Assembly: GCF_014204415.1 (NCBI RefSeq) | Contig: NZ_JACHLE010000009.1 | Location: 1-33,500 of the forward strand | Direction: 5' to 3' | DNA from: Chryseobacterium defluvii | GTDB lineage: Bacteria; Bacteroidota; Bacteroidia; Flavobacteriales; Weeksellaceae | Length of the DNA: 33,500 nt | Shown here: positions 25,301 through 32,452 of the stretch, in pieces | How positions within the stretch are numbered: the stretch's first letter is position 1 | How the letters are laid out: the number at the start of each line of letters is the position of its first letter | Notes under the pieces: generated by a model | Seen by the model: only the letters and a program-made list of their open reading frames with translations | What the model was told of the DNA's origin: nothing | Database searches by the model: none | Made by a program: the position numbers and the translations under genes

Positions 25301-25951
25301 ATGGTTGTAGGCATTTGAATTCATGCCAAATATGGCCCGTGAACCGTCTTCGAAACTAACCTCAAATCCTTCTGGTCCGTAAGTATTCGGAATGGAACAC
25401 GTTCCTATGCTTTTTATTTTTAAATTAGAAAATTGTTGGGTAGTATAGGTCGCATTGGGTTTTCCATATTCTCCGGATGTTAGTATTAATCGCTGTCCAT
25501 TAAATTGATACAGGTCTGTATAGTCAAATTGTACTCCTTTAATTTCTCCATCCTTTTCAATGTTTCTACCTACTCTTGAAATGCTTGAAAGCCCGGAAAT
25601 GTTCCATCCAATACCCGCAATTCCTGAGAAAGTATTGCTTCCATATACCAGATTAATTTGCGGAGCAACAGATTTTATGCCTGGAGGCAAAGCAATAGGA
25701 AAAGTAAAAGTAAGTTCACCTGATCCTGTAACTTCTATTCCTCCTTTTGTATCATGATATTTACTATCTATTGAGAGTGAACTTGATGAGTTGCCTGGCG
25801 ATTGGGGATTATCATTTTCTCCATCTATTGGAAGTAAACGATTCCCTTCTGCAATAATTCCATTATTGACATTTTCTATGGGAGTCCATTCCTGTGAAAG
25901 GAAAATACTAAATAAAAATAAGGTTAGGAGTAAATAAACTTTTTTCATCAT
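19349..25951 (-). CDS. Giant SpvB/TcdB-type RHS protein with C-terminal toxin region
   Basis: A 2200-residue protein. MMKKVYLLLTLFLFSIFLSQ is a Sec signal peptide without a lipobox. Residues 60-130 are SpvB-like (GSGELTFTFPIALPPG, INLVYGSNTFSGIAGIGWN). Residues 360-800 hold FG-GAP/VCBS loops (GDFDGDGKLDILNF, DVDGDGLQELSIV, DLNGDGKTDLLVP) as in the TcdB beta-propeller. About 1100-1800 are YD/RHS repeats, ending in the core RLYDPLLRRFLNADENISDP and NPLIGWDRNGEDP near 1880. This is the design of cage-forming RHS/TcC proteins that enclose a toxin. Residues 1880-2200 begin with glycine- and alanine-rich hydrophobic helices (IGTAIVIGLIIGGASYTLAV, then GFFSLVSGNGSGFFQGFVSG), followed by a charged end (EYEKLSDRQKDKYIQVPQEA) that I cannot assign. 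No T9SS tail is present, so the export step beyond the inner membrane is unclear. The small gene 2 bp upstream is likely co-transcribed. Confidence 0.92.
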   Translation of the reverse strand: MMKKVYLLLTLFLFSIFLSQEWTPIENVNNGIIAEGNRLLPIDGENDNPQSPGNSSSSLSIDSKYHDTKGGIEVTGSGELTFTFPIALPPGIKSVAPQINLVYGSNTFSGIAGIGWNISGLSSISRVGRNIEKDGEIKGVQFDYTDLYQFNGQRLILTSGEYGKPNATYTTQQFSNLKIKSIGTCSIPNTYGPEGFEVSFEDGSRAIFGMNSNAYNHHEYNITNWIDPFGNSIIYNYSKSNNTISIASIEWGKNQTRQSQNFNRINFFYKSRAVKQLAYANGIKSIRDNLLDYITVSANNSLFRTYTVTYTYPSNGIGYEIVSGIKESVSGDEARPITFQRNIADGNIISGSVANYIPETLDSYKSVKGDFDGDGKLDILNFVPYKDGYYFPVPWCSSCGPWVPINPPIQAHTELKISGLDTNYSTLNVSSQDLTQKALVANLLSTDGKTKQKQALINYKEINGNLKIDTYFLENNIMKLEYSKEIPSSLYNQSYTEPHNGPFDQYYESLDYISDIKEMDINSDGISELVLVKETNVTRHNIPDPNCPDNKNSELRPNPCTITEHDPPYYTYYVINPHPGNTDSIYDLQMAMQENLFFKGRFTDVDGDGLQELSIVRNGTLAVYKTVKRPDGKYKLQPNTSFTTSSLEGDKEGIIFSDLNGDGKTDLLVPYTVQIGTTGGFFPQPIYDYRWNTYLSNGKGFEAKQSSQQFGEYLPKRLDIGSKHTNKYEFYFVKDINRDGLGDFIKVKSWNWLPGSNDKGDSSYGIEIYENRGLGSDGKISYVKTFDIQPQDNDDCANCSTWEEPYVPIVGDFRVDNQENFLLITHGPQLLKYTYYDTAERARLQSIEQGRLTTGIEYKILDDRINPDLYKGTNSMLYPYTEIERLSQTKVVSKLTQGNTIQEYRYRGLISHAHGRGMIGFRKMARTNFYSQGTPKIWTGIEIDPLLDGLPIKQWTTKYDAEAFTTNLNASNTNLISYKETGYLITNVGQREVKLPNYVKEKDNLVGTLKETTIDYYTDYYLPHTTSVNYDQGFAFSLSTLDYLHNPAGEGSSYYIGRPWKKLESVTAYQDTKTTKEEYHYDGVKMDYVLKYALDLTKYIKEAYTYDDWGNILSKTVSSSAGDFAPQTISSTYESLGRFVKTKTNALNVTVEYDYTNLGMLKYEKDPFGNTVTNTYDNWGKLTSSASSLAGATNYSYLKYNDGSSIQKVLSPDGNEKWTYYDKYGRNTKLKVKASEQGKYIVSDVLYDDAGRKIQETEPYFEGDTNIQINYSSYDEYSRPYSRLAFNGRGSTNIYNGKTVTVNETTGRFKKNTVDALGNVISSEDYGGTILFKYNASGQQISAQYGANIVKTEYDEWGRKSSFHDPNNGKYLYEYYSNGLPKKETSPKGYKEYFYKSNGLLDYVNEKSSDNTSTNKTYSFTYNAKGQITGKSGTSNGKNYATLYGYHQDGRLWGSTDYAEGREYRNWDTMYDAYGNVKSYKKEIVSNGVSTVVQIENFYRPWDGSLYQAKEKYTGKLLWESQASNAKGQVLTARLGASQVVNSYDAFGFLTNIKHSSTKGIFVNTDYSFNAAKNELNSRHDYVLGIDEQFHYDEDNLPLNRLTSWTDPITGNMHKNDYDEKGRIANNYQVGKMTYATSMSVYRPIETKLNISGQQYYDYSGNSKLLQTITYNENNDPIKIDGTQGDYAFEYGLGETRRVMYYDGNFAANTDANMIKYYSEDTSMEVVRNKVTGAEKHIIYIGGSPYESDIVYLKDFTESSGSYKFLHKDYLGSILAISNEAGDALEIRHYDAWGNFTHLKTGNNPVLVGQDAIANATLLIDRGYTSHEHLLDVALIHMNGRLYDPLLRRFLNADENISDPENTQSYNKYGYVTNNPLIGWDRNGEDPISIGTAIVIGLIIGGASYTLAVLVTTGSLRQWNVVDFAKSVIIGGISSAATFGIGEMFKAGNILGKLKGVGEFLTRAGLHGVSQGFFSLVSGNGSGFFQGFVSGALGSLASSGWEKMIGTANAQSTVGMIAFGALSGGIGAELSGGNFFKGFIQGGIVAGLNHALHKSFSTDMEVSDSEYEKLSDRQKDKYIQVPQEALVEKTTQVIVSTVTPSGTVKVENVYITTIWGKTKWVLQKSLITIVESSKQLDYHDDGTRVTSVYYNTYRYFNDWISRAGQNIINILYPSSTFEKIYQNKSLYKGGDLTRFFNYLK

Positions 25952-25953
25952 GA

Positions 25954-26469
25954 TTAGTTTTTAGTTATGCTTCTTGTGTAAATACTTCCGTCCGTTAAGT
26001 AAAATTTCAGATAATAAACACCGTAATTATAGGTACTCATTGGGAAGACATAAGAATTATTTGAATTTGATTTTATATGGACACTTTGTAAAATATTAAA
26101 GGAATTATATGGAAGCAATTCTATCTTCGTGATATAATCTTTTATGCTTAAATCCCATATGACCGTCAAATCAGTTTTCACAGGAACCGGAGCAGCCTGG
26201 ATTTTATTTGCCACTTGTTCGGATAATGGGGATAATGATTTTGAAGCAGAGATACTCTCATTTGCATCCTTGCAGTATGGACAGGGCCCTCTGTAAATCT
26301 GGTTGCCCGCTTCATCGTATTCAAAAATAACACGCGGCATATATACAGGCCCGGGATTTCCCGGAATTGCCATAGCCATGGTAGAATTTTCTTCAGAAAC
26401 TTCAGGCAATACCTGAGATTGAACAACAATACAAGGAAATAGTGCAGAAATGAATAGGCATTTTTTCAT
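25954..26469 (-). CDS. Small secreted protein paired with the RHS gene
   Basis: A 171-residue protein with signal peptide MKKCLFISALFPCIVVQSQ. The middle has VIFEYDEAGNQIYRGPCPYC, which looks like half a YD repeat followed by a C-x2-C pair. Residues 100-171 form a beta domain ending GVYYLKFYLTDGSIYTRSIT, with the shape of a T9SS C-terminal tail but without the YPNP opening. The stop is 2 bp before the RHS start, so the two genes are translationally linked. It may be a T9SS-exported helper or anchor for the RHS protein; this is inference from context. Confidence 0.8.
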   Translation of the reverse strand: MKKCLFISALFPCIVVQSQVLPEVSEENSTMAMAIPGNPGPVYMPRVIFEYDEAGNQIYRGPCPYCKDANESISASKSLSPLSEQVANKIQAAPVPVKTDLTVIWDLSIKDYITKIELLPYNSFNILQSVHIKSNSNNSYVFPMSTYNYGVYYLKFYLTDGSIYTRSITKN

Positions 26470-26873
26470 GTGTTTTTATTTAATTATGATGGTTATGAAA
26501 TCTATTTATATATGAGAATAGACGAGTTATATTTAAATACTAATAACTGGTAAGGTATATGATCAATTTTTGCTAAAAAACTATATGTGTATGATAATCA
26601 ATGTGGTAATTGTGTTTTTGTTGTTTTTTATTTGACATAGAATTAGCATCCCCGCATATTTATATACACAAGATTGTATTTTTTAAATCAAAGAATTAGA
26701 GTCTATTCCCTATAAAATATAGACTGAATTATTTATTAACCGGGAGTGTTTCAATATTTCTGCAGTCGGGGCATTTAACCGAAATTTAATGCTTAATCTA
26801 TCTAAAAGAAACTCAGAGAGTAAATAAATTCTGTTTAACTTACACACTGCAAATTCAGTAAAGTTTTTACAAA
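26470..26873. other. Non-coding gap between two secreted-protein genes
   Basis: About 400 bp, very AT-rich, without a credible ORF. It must contain the promoter for the minus-strand gene at 26469, but no TAnnTTTG box with correct spacing is obvious to me. No hairpin terminator was recognised for the gene at 26874. Confidence 0.4.
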
Positions 26874-27290
26874 CTATTGTGAAAGCAAAGGTGTAGAATT
26901 TGTTGTTATAAATAATGGTTGATTATCTGTCTTAATAAATTGATGGCCGGATGTGCCATTCTGTAATTGAATATTTATAAAGTATTTTCCCTGAGGTAAG
27001 TTAACACTGACTCCTGATTGAATTTCATTTCTCGATGTAACATTTAATTTCAAGTTTTGATGCTCATCATAGATAGTATAGGAAACTATTGACATTACGT
27101 GACTTGACAATGTTAAGGAATTGCTACAAGGATTTGGAAATATTTGTGCTAAATTTATACCATCCCGCTGTGTACCACTACCTCCACTTGTAGAAGTCAC
27201 AGTTGTTGAACTCCCACTATTATTTACTCTTTGCCCATAAAACATACTGCAAGAGATTAATAAAATTATGTAAATGATTTTAGTTTTCAT
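26874..27290 (-). CDS. Small secreted protein with T9SS-tail-like domain
   Basis: A 138-residue protein. Signal peptide MKTKIIYIILLISCSMFYGQ, then a Ser/Thr/Gly-rich linker (NNSGSSTTVTSTSGGSGTQR), then a T9SS-type C-terminal domain: IFPNPCSNSLTL, YTIYDEHQNLKL, LPQGKYFINIQLQNG. The protein is essentially a sorting tail with almost no cargo. About 15 residues (DNQPLFITTNSTPLLSQ) follow the usual end of the domain, which normally closes the protein. It lies upstream of the RHS unit on the same strand and may belong to it functionally. The cargo-free design suggests a surface scaffold or a remnant. Confidence 0.75.
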   Translation of the reverse strand: MKTKIIYIILLISCSMFYGQRVNNSGSSTTVTSTSGGSGTQRDGINLAQIFPNPCSNSLTLSSHVMSIVSYTIYDEHQNLKLNVTSRNEIQSGVSVNLPQGKYFINIQLQNGTSGHQFIKTDNQPLFITTNSTPLLSQ

Positions 27291-28140
27291 AAAATGAAGA
27301 TTAATAGGGTGTAAAAGTCTGACAAATTTTCAAAAAAAACATTAACATGAAACCATTAATTTTTTAATTATTAATGATTAAAAATATATTTTATGAATAT
27401 ATAGTATAGATCATAGTGCCTGTATTTTATCTGTACAGCGGTAATTATATATAAAATACATTTTCACGGATTTCTTGAAATTTGTTGTCCCTCAGTGACA
27501 GGCCTTTTGACAAAAGATGTATGCATCAGCTTTAAAAAACTATACGGTCACTCTATTGTTGAAACAAAGAAACGCAACATGGCTCCGGTTCTAAAGAGAT
27601 TTTTATTATAATCATCAGAATAAAATTTCATAGAAAGCCTGTAGATTTTATTCAAATACAAGGTACTTTAAGATAAAGTAATATAACCAGAAGAAAATCC
27701 TTGTTAAAATTAAATTATCTTATCATAATTAAATTTTATTTATACCTTTGGTTATCTAGTATCATTTTTTAATTAACTTGTTGTCAATCATTAAACCTCC
27801 AATATATTATGATCAAAGCACAGCAACTTTATTCAGATTCTTCCGAATGATAAACTTAACATTTTAATGCCTGTTTTATAAATTAAGAGATATAAATTTA
27901 AACGGTTTTTTACATTTAAAGTAAGCTACTCTGATCATTAAAAAAATTAATGTGTTTAACCTTATCAAAAAGTATCCGGTATTTTTAAACCATTAGGAGA
28001 ATTTAAGAAATCAAGGAGCATTAAGATAGCAAACTGATCTTAATAACTTATTGGATCTTAACTGTTCAAAAAATAAAAGTTTAAACAAGCTCAATATTTA
28101 ATGCTTTGAAAAAAATAATTCATCATAAAATCCTAAGCAC
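27291..28140. other. 850-bp non-coding divergent region
   Basis: A divergent intergenic region between the minus-strand secreted gene and the plus-strand kinase. No ORF was trusted. TACCTTTG at 27743-27750 fits the -7 consensus TAnnTTTG on the plus strand and would give a leader of about 385 nt before the kinase start. No riboswitch fold was recognised. Confidence 0.4.
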
Positions 28141-29991
28141 TTGAAATATCTATATTGTATATGTCTGTTCTTTTTATTTTCTGTGTACCAAAGCCAAGAC
28201 AAAGATGCAGTACTGGATAAATGGATAGATAAGTTTAGCAGGACAGTACAGTCTAATCCTGACTCAGCTTACTATTATATTACTTATGCTAAGGTGCTAA
28301 GCGAAAGGAATAATAATAATTATTACATGGCTCGGTGTGTGTATAATTACGGTTGGTACTATTATTTACGCCAGGATTTTAAAAAATCCCGATCTTATGT
28401 CTTGCAATCTTTGCCTTACGCAGAAAAATCAAATAATTATAAAATTATTTCCAGAGCTTACAATTTAATGGGGCTTATAGAAAAGGAATACGAAAAACCC
28501 AGTGAGGCATTACGGCAGTTTTTACATTCGTTACAAGTTTCTGAAAAATATAATTTATATGACCTTCAATCCAAAGCATTGTGCAATATAGGAGCATTAT
28601 ACTCTCATCAAAAAGATACACTAAATGCCCTCTCTTATTATAAAAAAGCTGAACAAATAGCTCTCCGGGACAATATTAAATCAGAATTATTAAGTATCTA
28701 CAACAATATAGCTATTTTACAAAAAGATCTTAAACAAATGGTTTTCTATATAAATAAAGCCAATGTCATTGCCATAGAAATTGATGATAAAAATGCACAG
28801 TTTAATAACTTTATCAATCTGGCTGCTAAGTATCCTGTTAAAACACATCAAAAAGAAATTCTGCAATGCTTACAACAAGCTGAAATGATAGCTAATGAGT
28901 CGAAGGACAAAGAAAAAGCATATCTTGTAAGTCATAATCTTGGAGGGTATTATCTGGATACTCACAAGCCTGAGCAAGCATTGGTATATTATAAAAAGGC
29001 ACTGGGGTTGTCCAAAGGTATAGAAGCAGACCATAGAATAGGGCTTTACAATAAACTTTCAGAAACCTATTTCATTCTTAATAATTACAGGGATGCCTAT
29101 CTGTTTAAAGAAAAGTATCAGGCACTTAATGACAGTATTTTTAATCTGGAGAAAAATAAAGAGTTCACAGAAATACAAACCAAATATGAAGTGGAGAAAA
29201 AGAACCTGAAAATAAATCTCCTTATACAGGAAAAGAAAATAGAAGAGAATAAGAAACATCTGTATTTATTGATAGGGATTGTTTTATTTCTTGCATCATT
29301 AGGATTGTTTTTCTTTTTCCGGCATAGGATAAAAACTCAGCAGCTTTTAAGCAAAAAGGAACAGGAATTGAAAAGAATTTTGGGTATAGTGGAAGGCCAG
29401 GATGTGGAAAGAAATCGCATAGCTAAAGATATTCATGATGGTGTTGGCGGAAAATTGGCAGGAATACATTTACAACTGACCGAAAGGAATATAAGTATTA
29501 ATGATTTGGGAATACACAAAGAAGTAGAAAAATTAGCAGATGTTTTTCAGGAACTAAGGGCGATTTCCCATAACCTAAGTAGTAATTATATATCTGATAG
29601 GGATCTTGAAACATTATTGTATCAGCTTCAGCAGGAATACCATAAACGAGAAAGTATCGAACTGGAAATACTTATCTATCCTGAAAATTTGCTGAAAAAT
29701 ATTACTGCTGAACAAAAGCATCAGCTATACAGAATTGTACAGGAAGCATTGACTAACATTTCCAAACATGCAAAGGCAACTTTTGTAACCATCAATATTA
29801 CACAGTATTCCAATGGTATATCTGTGATTATAGAAGATGATGGAATAGGATTTGATACACAAGAGCAGGCAAAAGGAATCGGGTTGAAGAATATAGAAGA
29901 GCGCGTAACCCTGCTACGGGGAACCCTTACAATAGACAGCCATATAGGAAAAGGAAGCAGCATACTTATAGAAATACCTCACACAGCATGA
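28141..29991 (+). CDS. TPR-containing sensor histidine kinase (HisKA_3)
   Basis: A 616-residue kinase. Start codon TTG at 28141: the signal sequence MKYLYCICLFFLFSVYQSQ begins exactly there and no ATG fits. Residues about 30-345 are TPR repeats (SRAYNLMGLIEKEYEKPSEA, ALSYYKKAEQIA, ALVYYKKALGL), probably periplasmic. Residues 345-370 are a coiled coil, 372-392 a single membrane helix (YLLIGIVLFLASLGLFFFF). The dimerisation/phosphorylation domain has ERNRIAKDIHDGVGGKLAGI with phospho-acceptor His432. The ATPase domain (about 520-616) has the N-box QEALTNISKHA, the D-box DDGIGFD and a G-box GIGLKNIEERV. It overlaps the response-regulator gene by 4 bp. Such TPR-HisKA_3 kinases are typical of Bacteroidetes; the signal sensed is unknown. 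Confidence 0.92.
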   Translation: MKYLYCICLFFLFSVYQSQDKDAVLDKWIDKFSRTVQSNPDSAYYYITYAKVLSERNNNNYYMARCVYNYGWYYYLRQDFKKSRSYVLQSLPYAEKSNNYKIISRAYNLMGLIEKEYEKPSEALRQFLHSLQVSEKYNLYDLQSKALCNIGALYSHQKDTLNALSYYKKAEQIALRDNIKSELLSIYNNIAILQKDLKQMVFYINKANVIAIEIDDKNAQFNNFINLAAKYPVKTHQKEILQCLQQAEMIANESKDKEKAYLVSHNLGGYYLDTHKPEQALVYYKKALGLSKGIEADHRIGLYNKLSETYFILNNYRDAYLFKEKYQALNDSIFNLEKNKEFTEIQTKYEVEKKNLKINLLIQEKKIEENKKHLYLLIGIVLFLASLGLFFFFRHRIKTQQLLSKKEQELKRILGIVEGQDVERNRIAKDIHDGVGGKLAGIHLQLTERNISINDLGIHKEVEKLADVFQELRAISHNLSSNYISDRDLETLLYQLQQEYHKRESIELEILIYPENLLKNITAEQKHQLYRIVQEALTNISKHAKATFVTINITQYSNGISVIIEDDGIGFDTQEQAKGIGLKNIEERVTLLRGTLTIDSHIGKGSSILIEIPHTA

Positions 29992-30587
29992 TCAGAGTAG
30001 CCATAGTAGACGATCACCAGATGTTTATAGAAGGTTTGGTGGCAGTACTTTCCAAACAGGAAAATATACAAATACTATTCACGGAAAATGATACCAAATC
30101 GGCGATAAAAAGACTCAGGGATCAGACTCCGGATCTTCTTATTACAGATATTGCAATGCCTGATATCAATGGACTGGAACTGATAAGAACGGTAAAGAGA
30201 TCTTATCCAAACATTAAGATATTAGTGATTAGTATGTTTAACAATCTGCAATCTTATGAGGAAATGGACGGATATCTGTTAAAGGAAACCGGATTGTCGG
30301 AACTGCTTGATGCCATATATAAAATAGTATACGAAGATGGAAAATACTTTGTAAATAGCGAAAAAGAAATCTCACATTTTGAATACAATAAAAATATTGT
30401 AGGAAAAAGAGAACGGGAAATCATACAGCTTATAGCAGAGGAATATACTACCGAGGAAATTGCAAATAAATTATTCCTAAGTAAGAATACAGTAGAAACA
30501 CACCGCAGAAATATTTTCATTAAGTTGCAAGTGAATAATATTGCAGGTTTGGTGAGAGTAGCTATTCAGCTAGGCATTGTGAAGTGA
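29988..30587 (+). CDS. NarL/LuxR-type response regulator
   Basis: A 199-residue response regulator, partner of the kinase just upstream (ATGA overlap, so translationally coupled). The receiver domain (1-118) has the acidic pair in IVDDHQMF, phospho-acceptor Asp54 in LLITDIAMPDING, the conserved Ser in ILVISMF and Lys in YLLKET. The receiver is slightly short after ISMF (NNLQSYEEMDGYLLKE in place of the usual AGAxGYLLK), so the alpha4 helix region is shortened. The LuxR helix-turn-helix covers 135-199 (GKREREIIQLIAEEYTTEEI, FLSKNTVETHRRNIFIKL). No target site was recognised nearby. Confidence 0.93.
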   Translation: MIRVAIVDDHQMFIEGLVAVLSKQENIQILFTENDTKSAIKRLRDQTPDLLITDIAMPDINGLELIRTVKRSYPNIKILVISMFNNLQSYEEMDGYLLKETGLSELLDAIYKIVYEDGKYFVNSEKEISHFEYNKNIVGKREREIIQLIAEEYTTEEIANKLFLSKNTVETHRRNIFIKLQVNNIAGLVRVAIQLGIVK

Positions 30588-31686
30588 TAATCTCGGGTGG
30601 AATGGGCTACTGCCATAAGTATGAGTAGGTTACACAAAATTTAAGTTATCAATAGTTTCTTCAAATAAGTTTTTAGCAGTACGAAATTTAATATTTGTAA
30701 AGAGGGATTACACAGGCTTTGTCTATTTTGTCACAGCACTAAAATTGTTGAAAACGGAACAAAAAGCCAGGAAGCAAAAATATCTCCGGAAGAACTGTGG
30801 AAAAAGATTTCTGTATCTACAATGCATACCATCCGCAAATCAATGATAGAATTATCCAATTTATTAAAGGGAGATCATAAGAAGCATGTAGTTATTGTAT
30901 GGTGTAAATGGTTAACAGTATATCTATTCTGTATCCTTTTAATTTACGTATTGTAATAGACTGAGTATGGTAGGTAATTGAGGAAATATTGAGAAGGCGT
31001 AAAATGGATACAGGTTATAAAGTCTCAGATAACCACATGACTATTATGAATCCTTATAAAGCAATCTGAAAGTTCTTCCGGATGATAATATTTCTTAATA
31101 CCATTCTTATCTTTCGGGAGGTTACAGTCAAAAAATGTCATAGTTATGTTATATACAATTCAGAAGATTTATATATTTGATAAATTCTTTTTTCAAACCT
31201 AATAATTGATGAGGTTTTCAGTTCTGAGCTGTCTACAAGTTATAGTATCACATTTAATTGCCGTGATCATATTTTGAATCCGAAAGCATAATTAAATAAA
31301 GCAGGAGGAAAACATATTGCCGTAATTCTTTTATGATTTGAAAAAATATATCCTAATAATAAACTTAAGAAAAAATTTATAGTGTAATGTTGGTTTTTAT
31401 GAATATAAGTAATTTATTATAACTTAGTTACTTGTCATTTTAAATGTTATAAATTCCGTTTTTATAACTGTGTTATTTTCTATTTTCTGGAAATATATTC
31501 TCATCTTTGCAAGCATAAAACTATAAATACCACGAAACTTATAAATACTTTACATGGGTTTTATAACCGGCTGTGATTTTACTGAAGTCATTGTTTAGGT
31601 TAAATCGTAAAGAATATTTATAATCAAAACCGATGTATAGGTAGGCTTCGGTTCATGTACAACAAATGATGAAAAAAAATAAATAA
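30588..31686. other. 1.1-kb gene-poor stretch
   Basis: No gene is supported. A stop-bounded frame at about 30669-30955 without a proper start reads LCLFCHSTKIVENGTKSQEA, where C-x2-CH...IV-x-NG resembles the zinc ribbon at the front of some transposases; the rest (KISPEELWKKISVSTMHTIR) is not recognised. The remainder is AT-rich with no clear hairpin terminator after the response regulator. Confidence 0.35.
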
Positions 31687-32277
31687 TTGATTGTGGGTAA
31701 AAGCAATCATTATGAAGGGTGTCATACTATTGGTACTTCATATAAGAAGATACTTAATATGATGATTTCTTTCCTATATGCTATCTTGATGGTGTATGCA
31801 TATTCCTGCTGCCTTATGATGGAAAAAGTTGTAAGGAATATTTCTCATAACGCCTCTGTTTCTCCGCGAAGTGATCTGAAAATGAAGATTTATGTGGTCG
31901 TTAGTACTGTTTTTATTAAAATTAGTGCTTTAAAAGGGAACATAAGTATAGTACATGAGAAAACCTTTGACAAAGAAAGTAAAAAAAATGTCAGGGTTTC
32001 TGAAATATTTATATTTTTCTCCCTGGCAACTCAGGAATATACCATTGTCTCTTTAATAATATTTGCAGCTGTTTTTGTAGATAAAGAAGAGCCTGAAACT
32101 ACTTTAAGACAGTTTTGGCAATTAAGCAATTATAAATATGGAAAATATTTTATTGTTGACCGCTACTTTAAGTATTTGCTTACTCGTCCACCTCCTTTTT
32201 TACTTGAAAAATCAAAATGTACAATGATCCGTTTTCCAGGATCAAAATCTAAATTTTATACATTTTCTGAAGAATAG
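31687..32277 (+). CDS. Hypothetical protein, doubtful
   Basis: An open frame of 196 codons starting with TTG; ATG codons occur further in, for example in KILNMMISFLYAILMVYAYS, a hydrophobic stretch that could be a membrane helix. A second hydrophobic stretch is EYTIVSLIIFAAVFVD. The end has FWQLSNYKYGKYFIVDRYFK. Composition with many Ile, Lys, Phe and Tyr is what AT-rich random sequence also gives, no domain is recognised, and no promoter or ribosome site is seen. It could be a decayed gene or chance. It precedes a large adhesin-like gene by about 175 bp. Confidence 0.3.
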   Translation: MIVGKSNHYEGCHTIGTSYKKILNMMISFLYAILMVYAYSCCLMMEKVVRNISHNASVSPRSDLKMKIYVVVSTVFIKISALKGNISIVHEKTFDKESKKNVRVSEIFIFFSLATQEYTIVSLIIFAAVFVDKEEPETTLRQFWQLSNYKYGKYFIVDRYFKYLLTRPPPFLLEKSKCTMIRFPGSKSKFYTFSEE

Positions 32278-32452
32278 TCAACCTATACGATAGTATACAG
32301 GTGTTCATGGTTACTAAAATCTTTATGATAAGTATATGCTATGGATGCTTTAAATGTATAAGAAAAACTTCTGATGGGTAAATTATAATGTTAGGCTTAT
32401 TGCTGAGCAAAAAAAGATTGGCCATCAGAATTCAAATTAAAAACCATATTTT

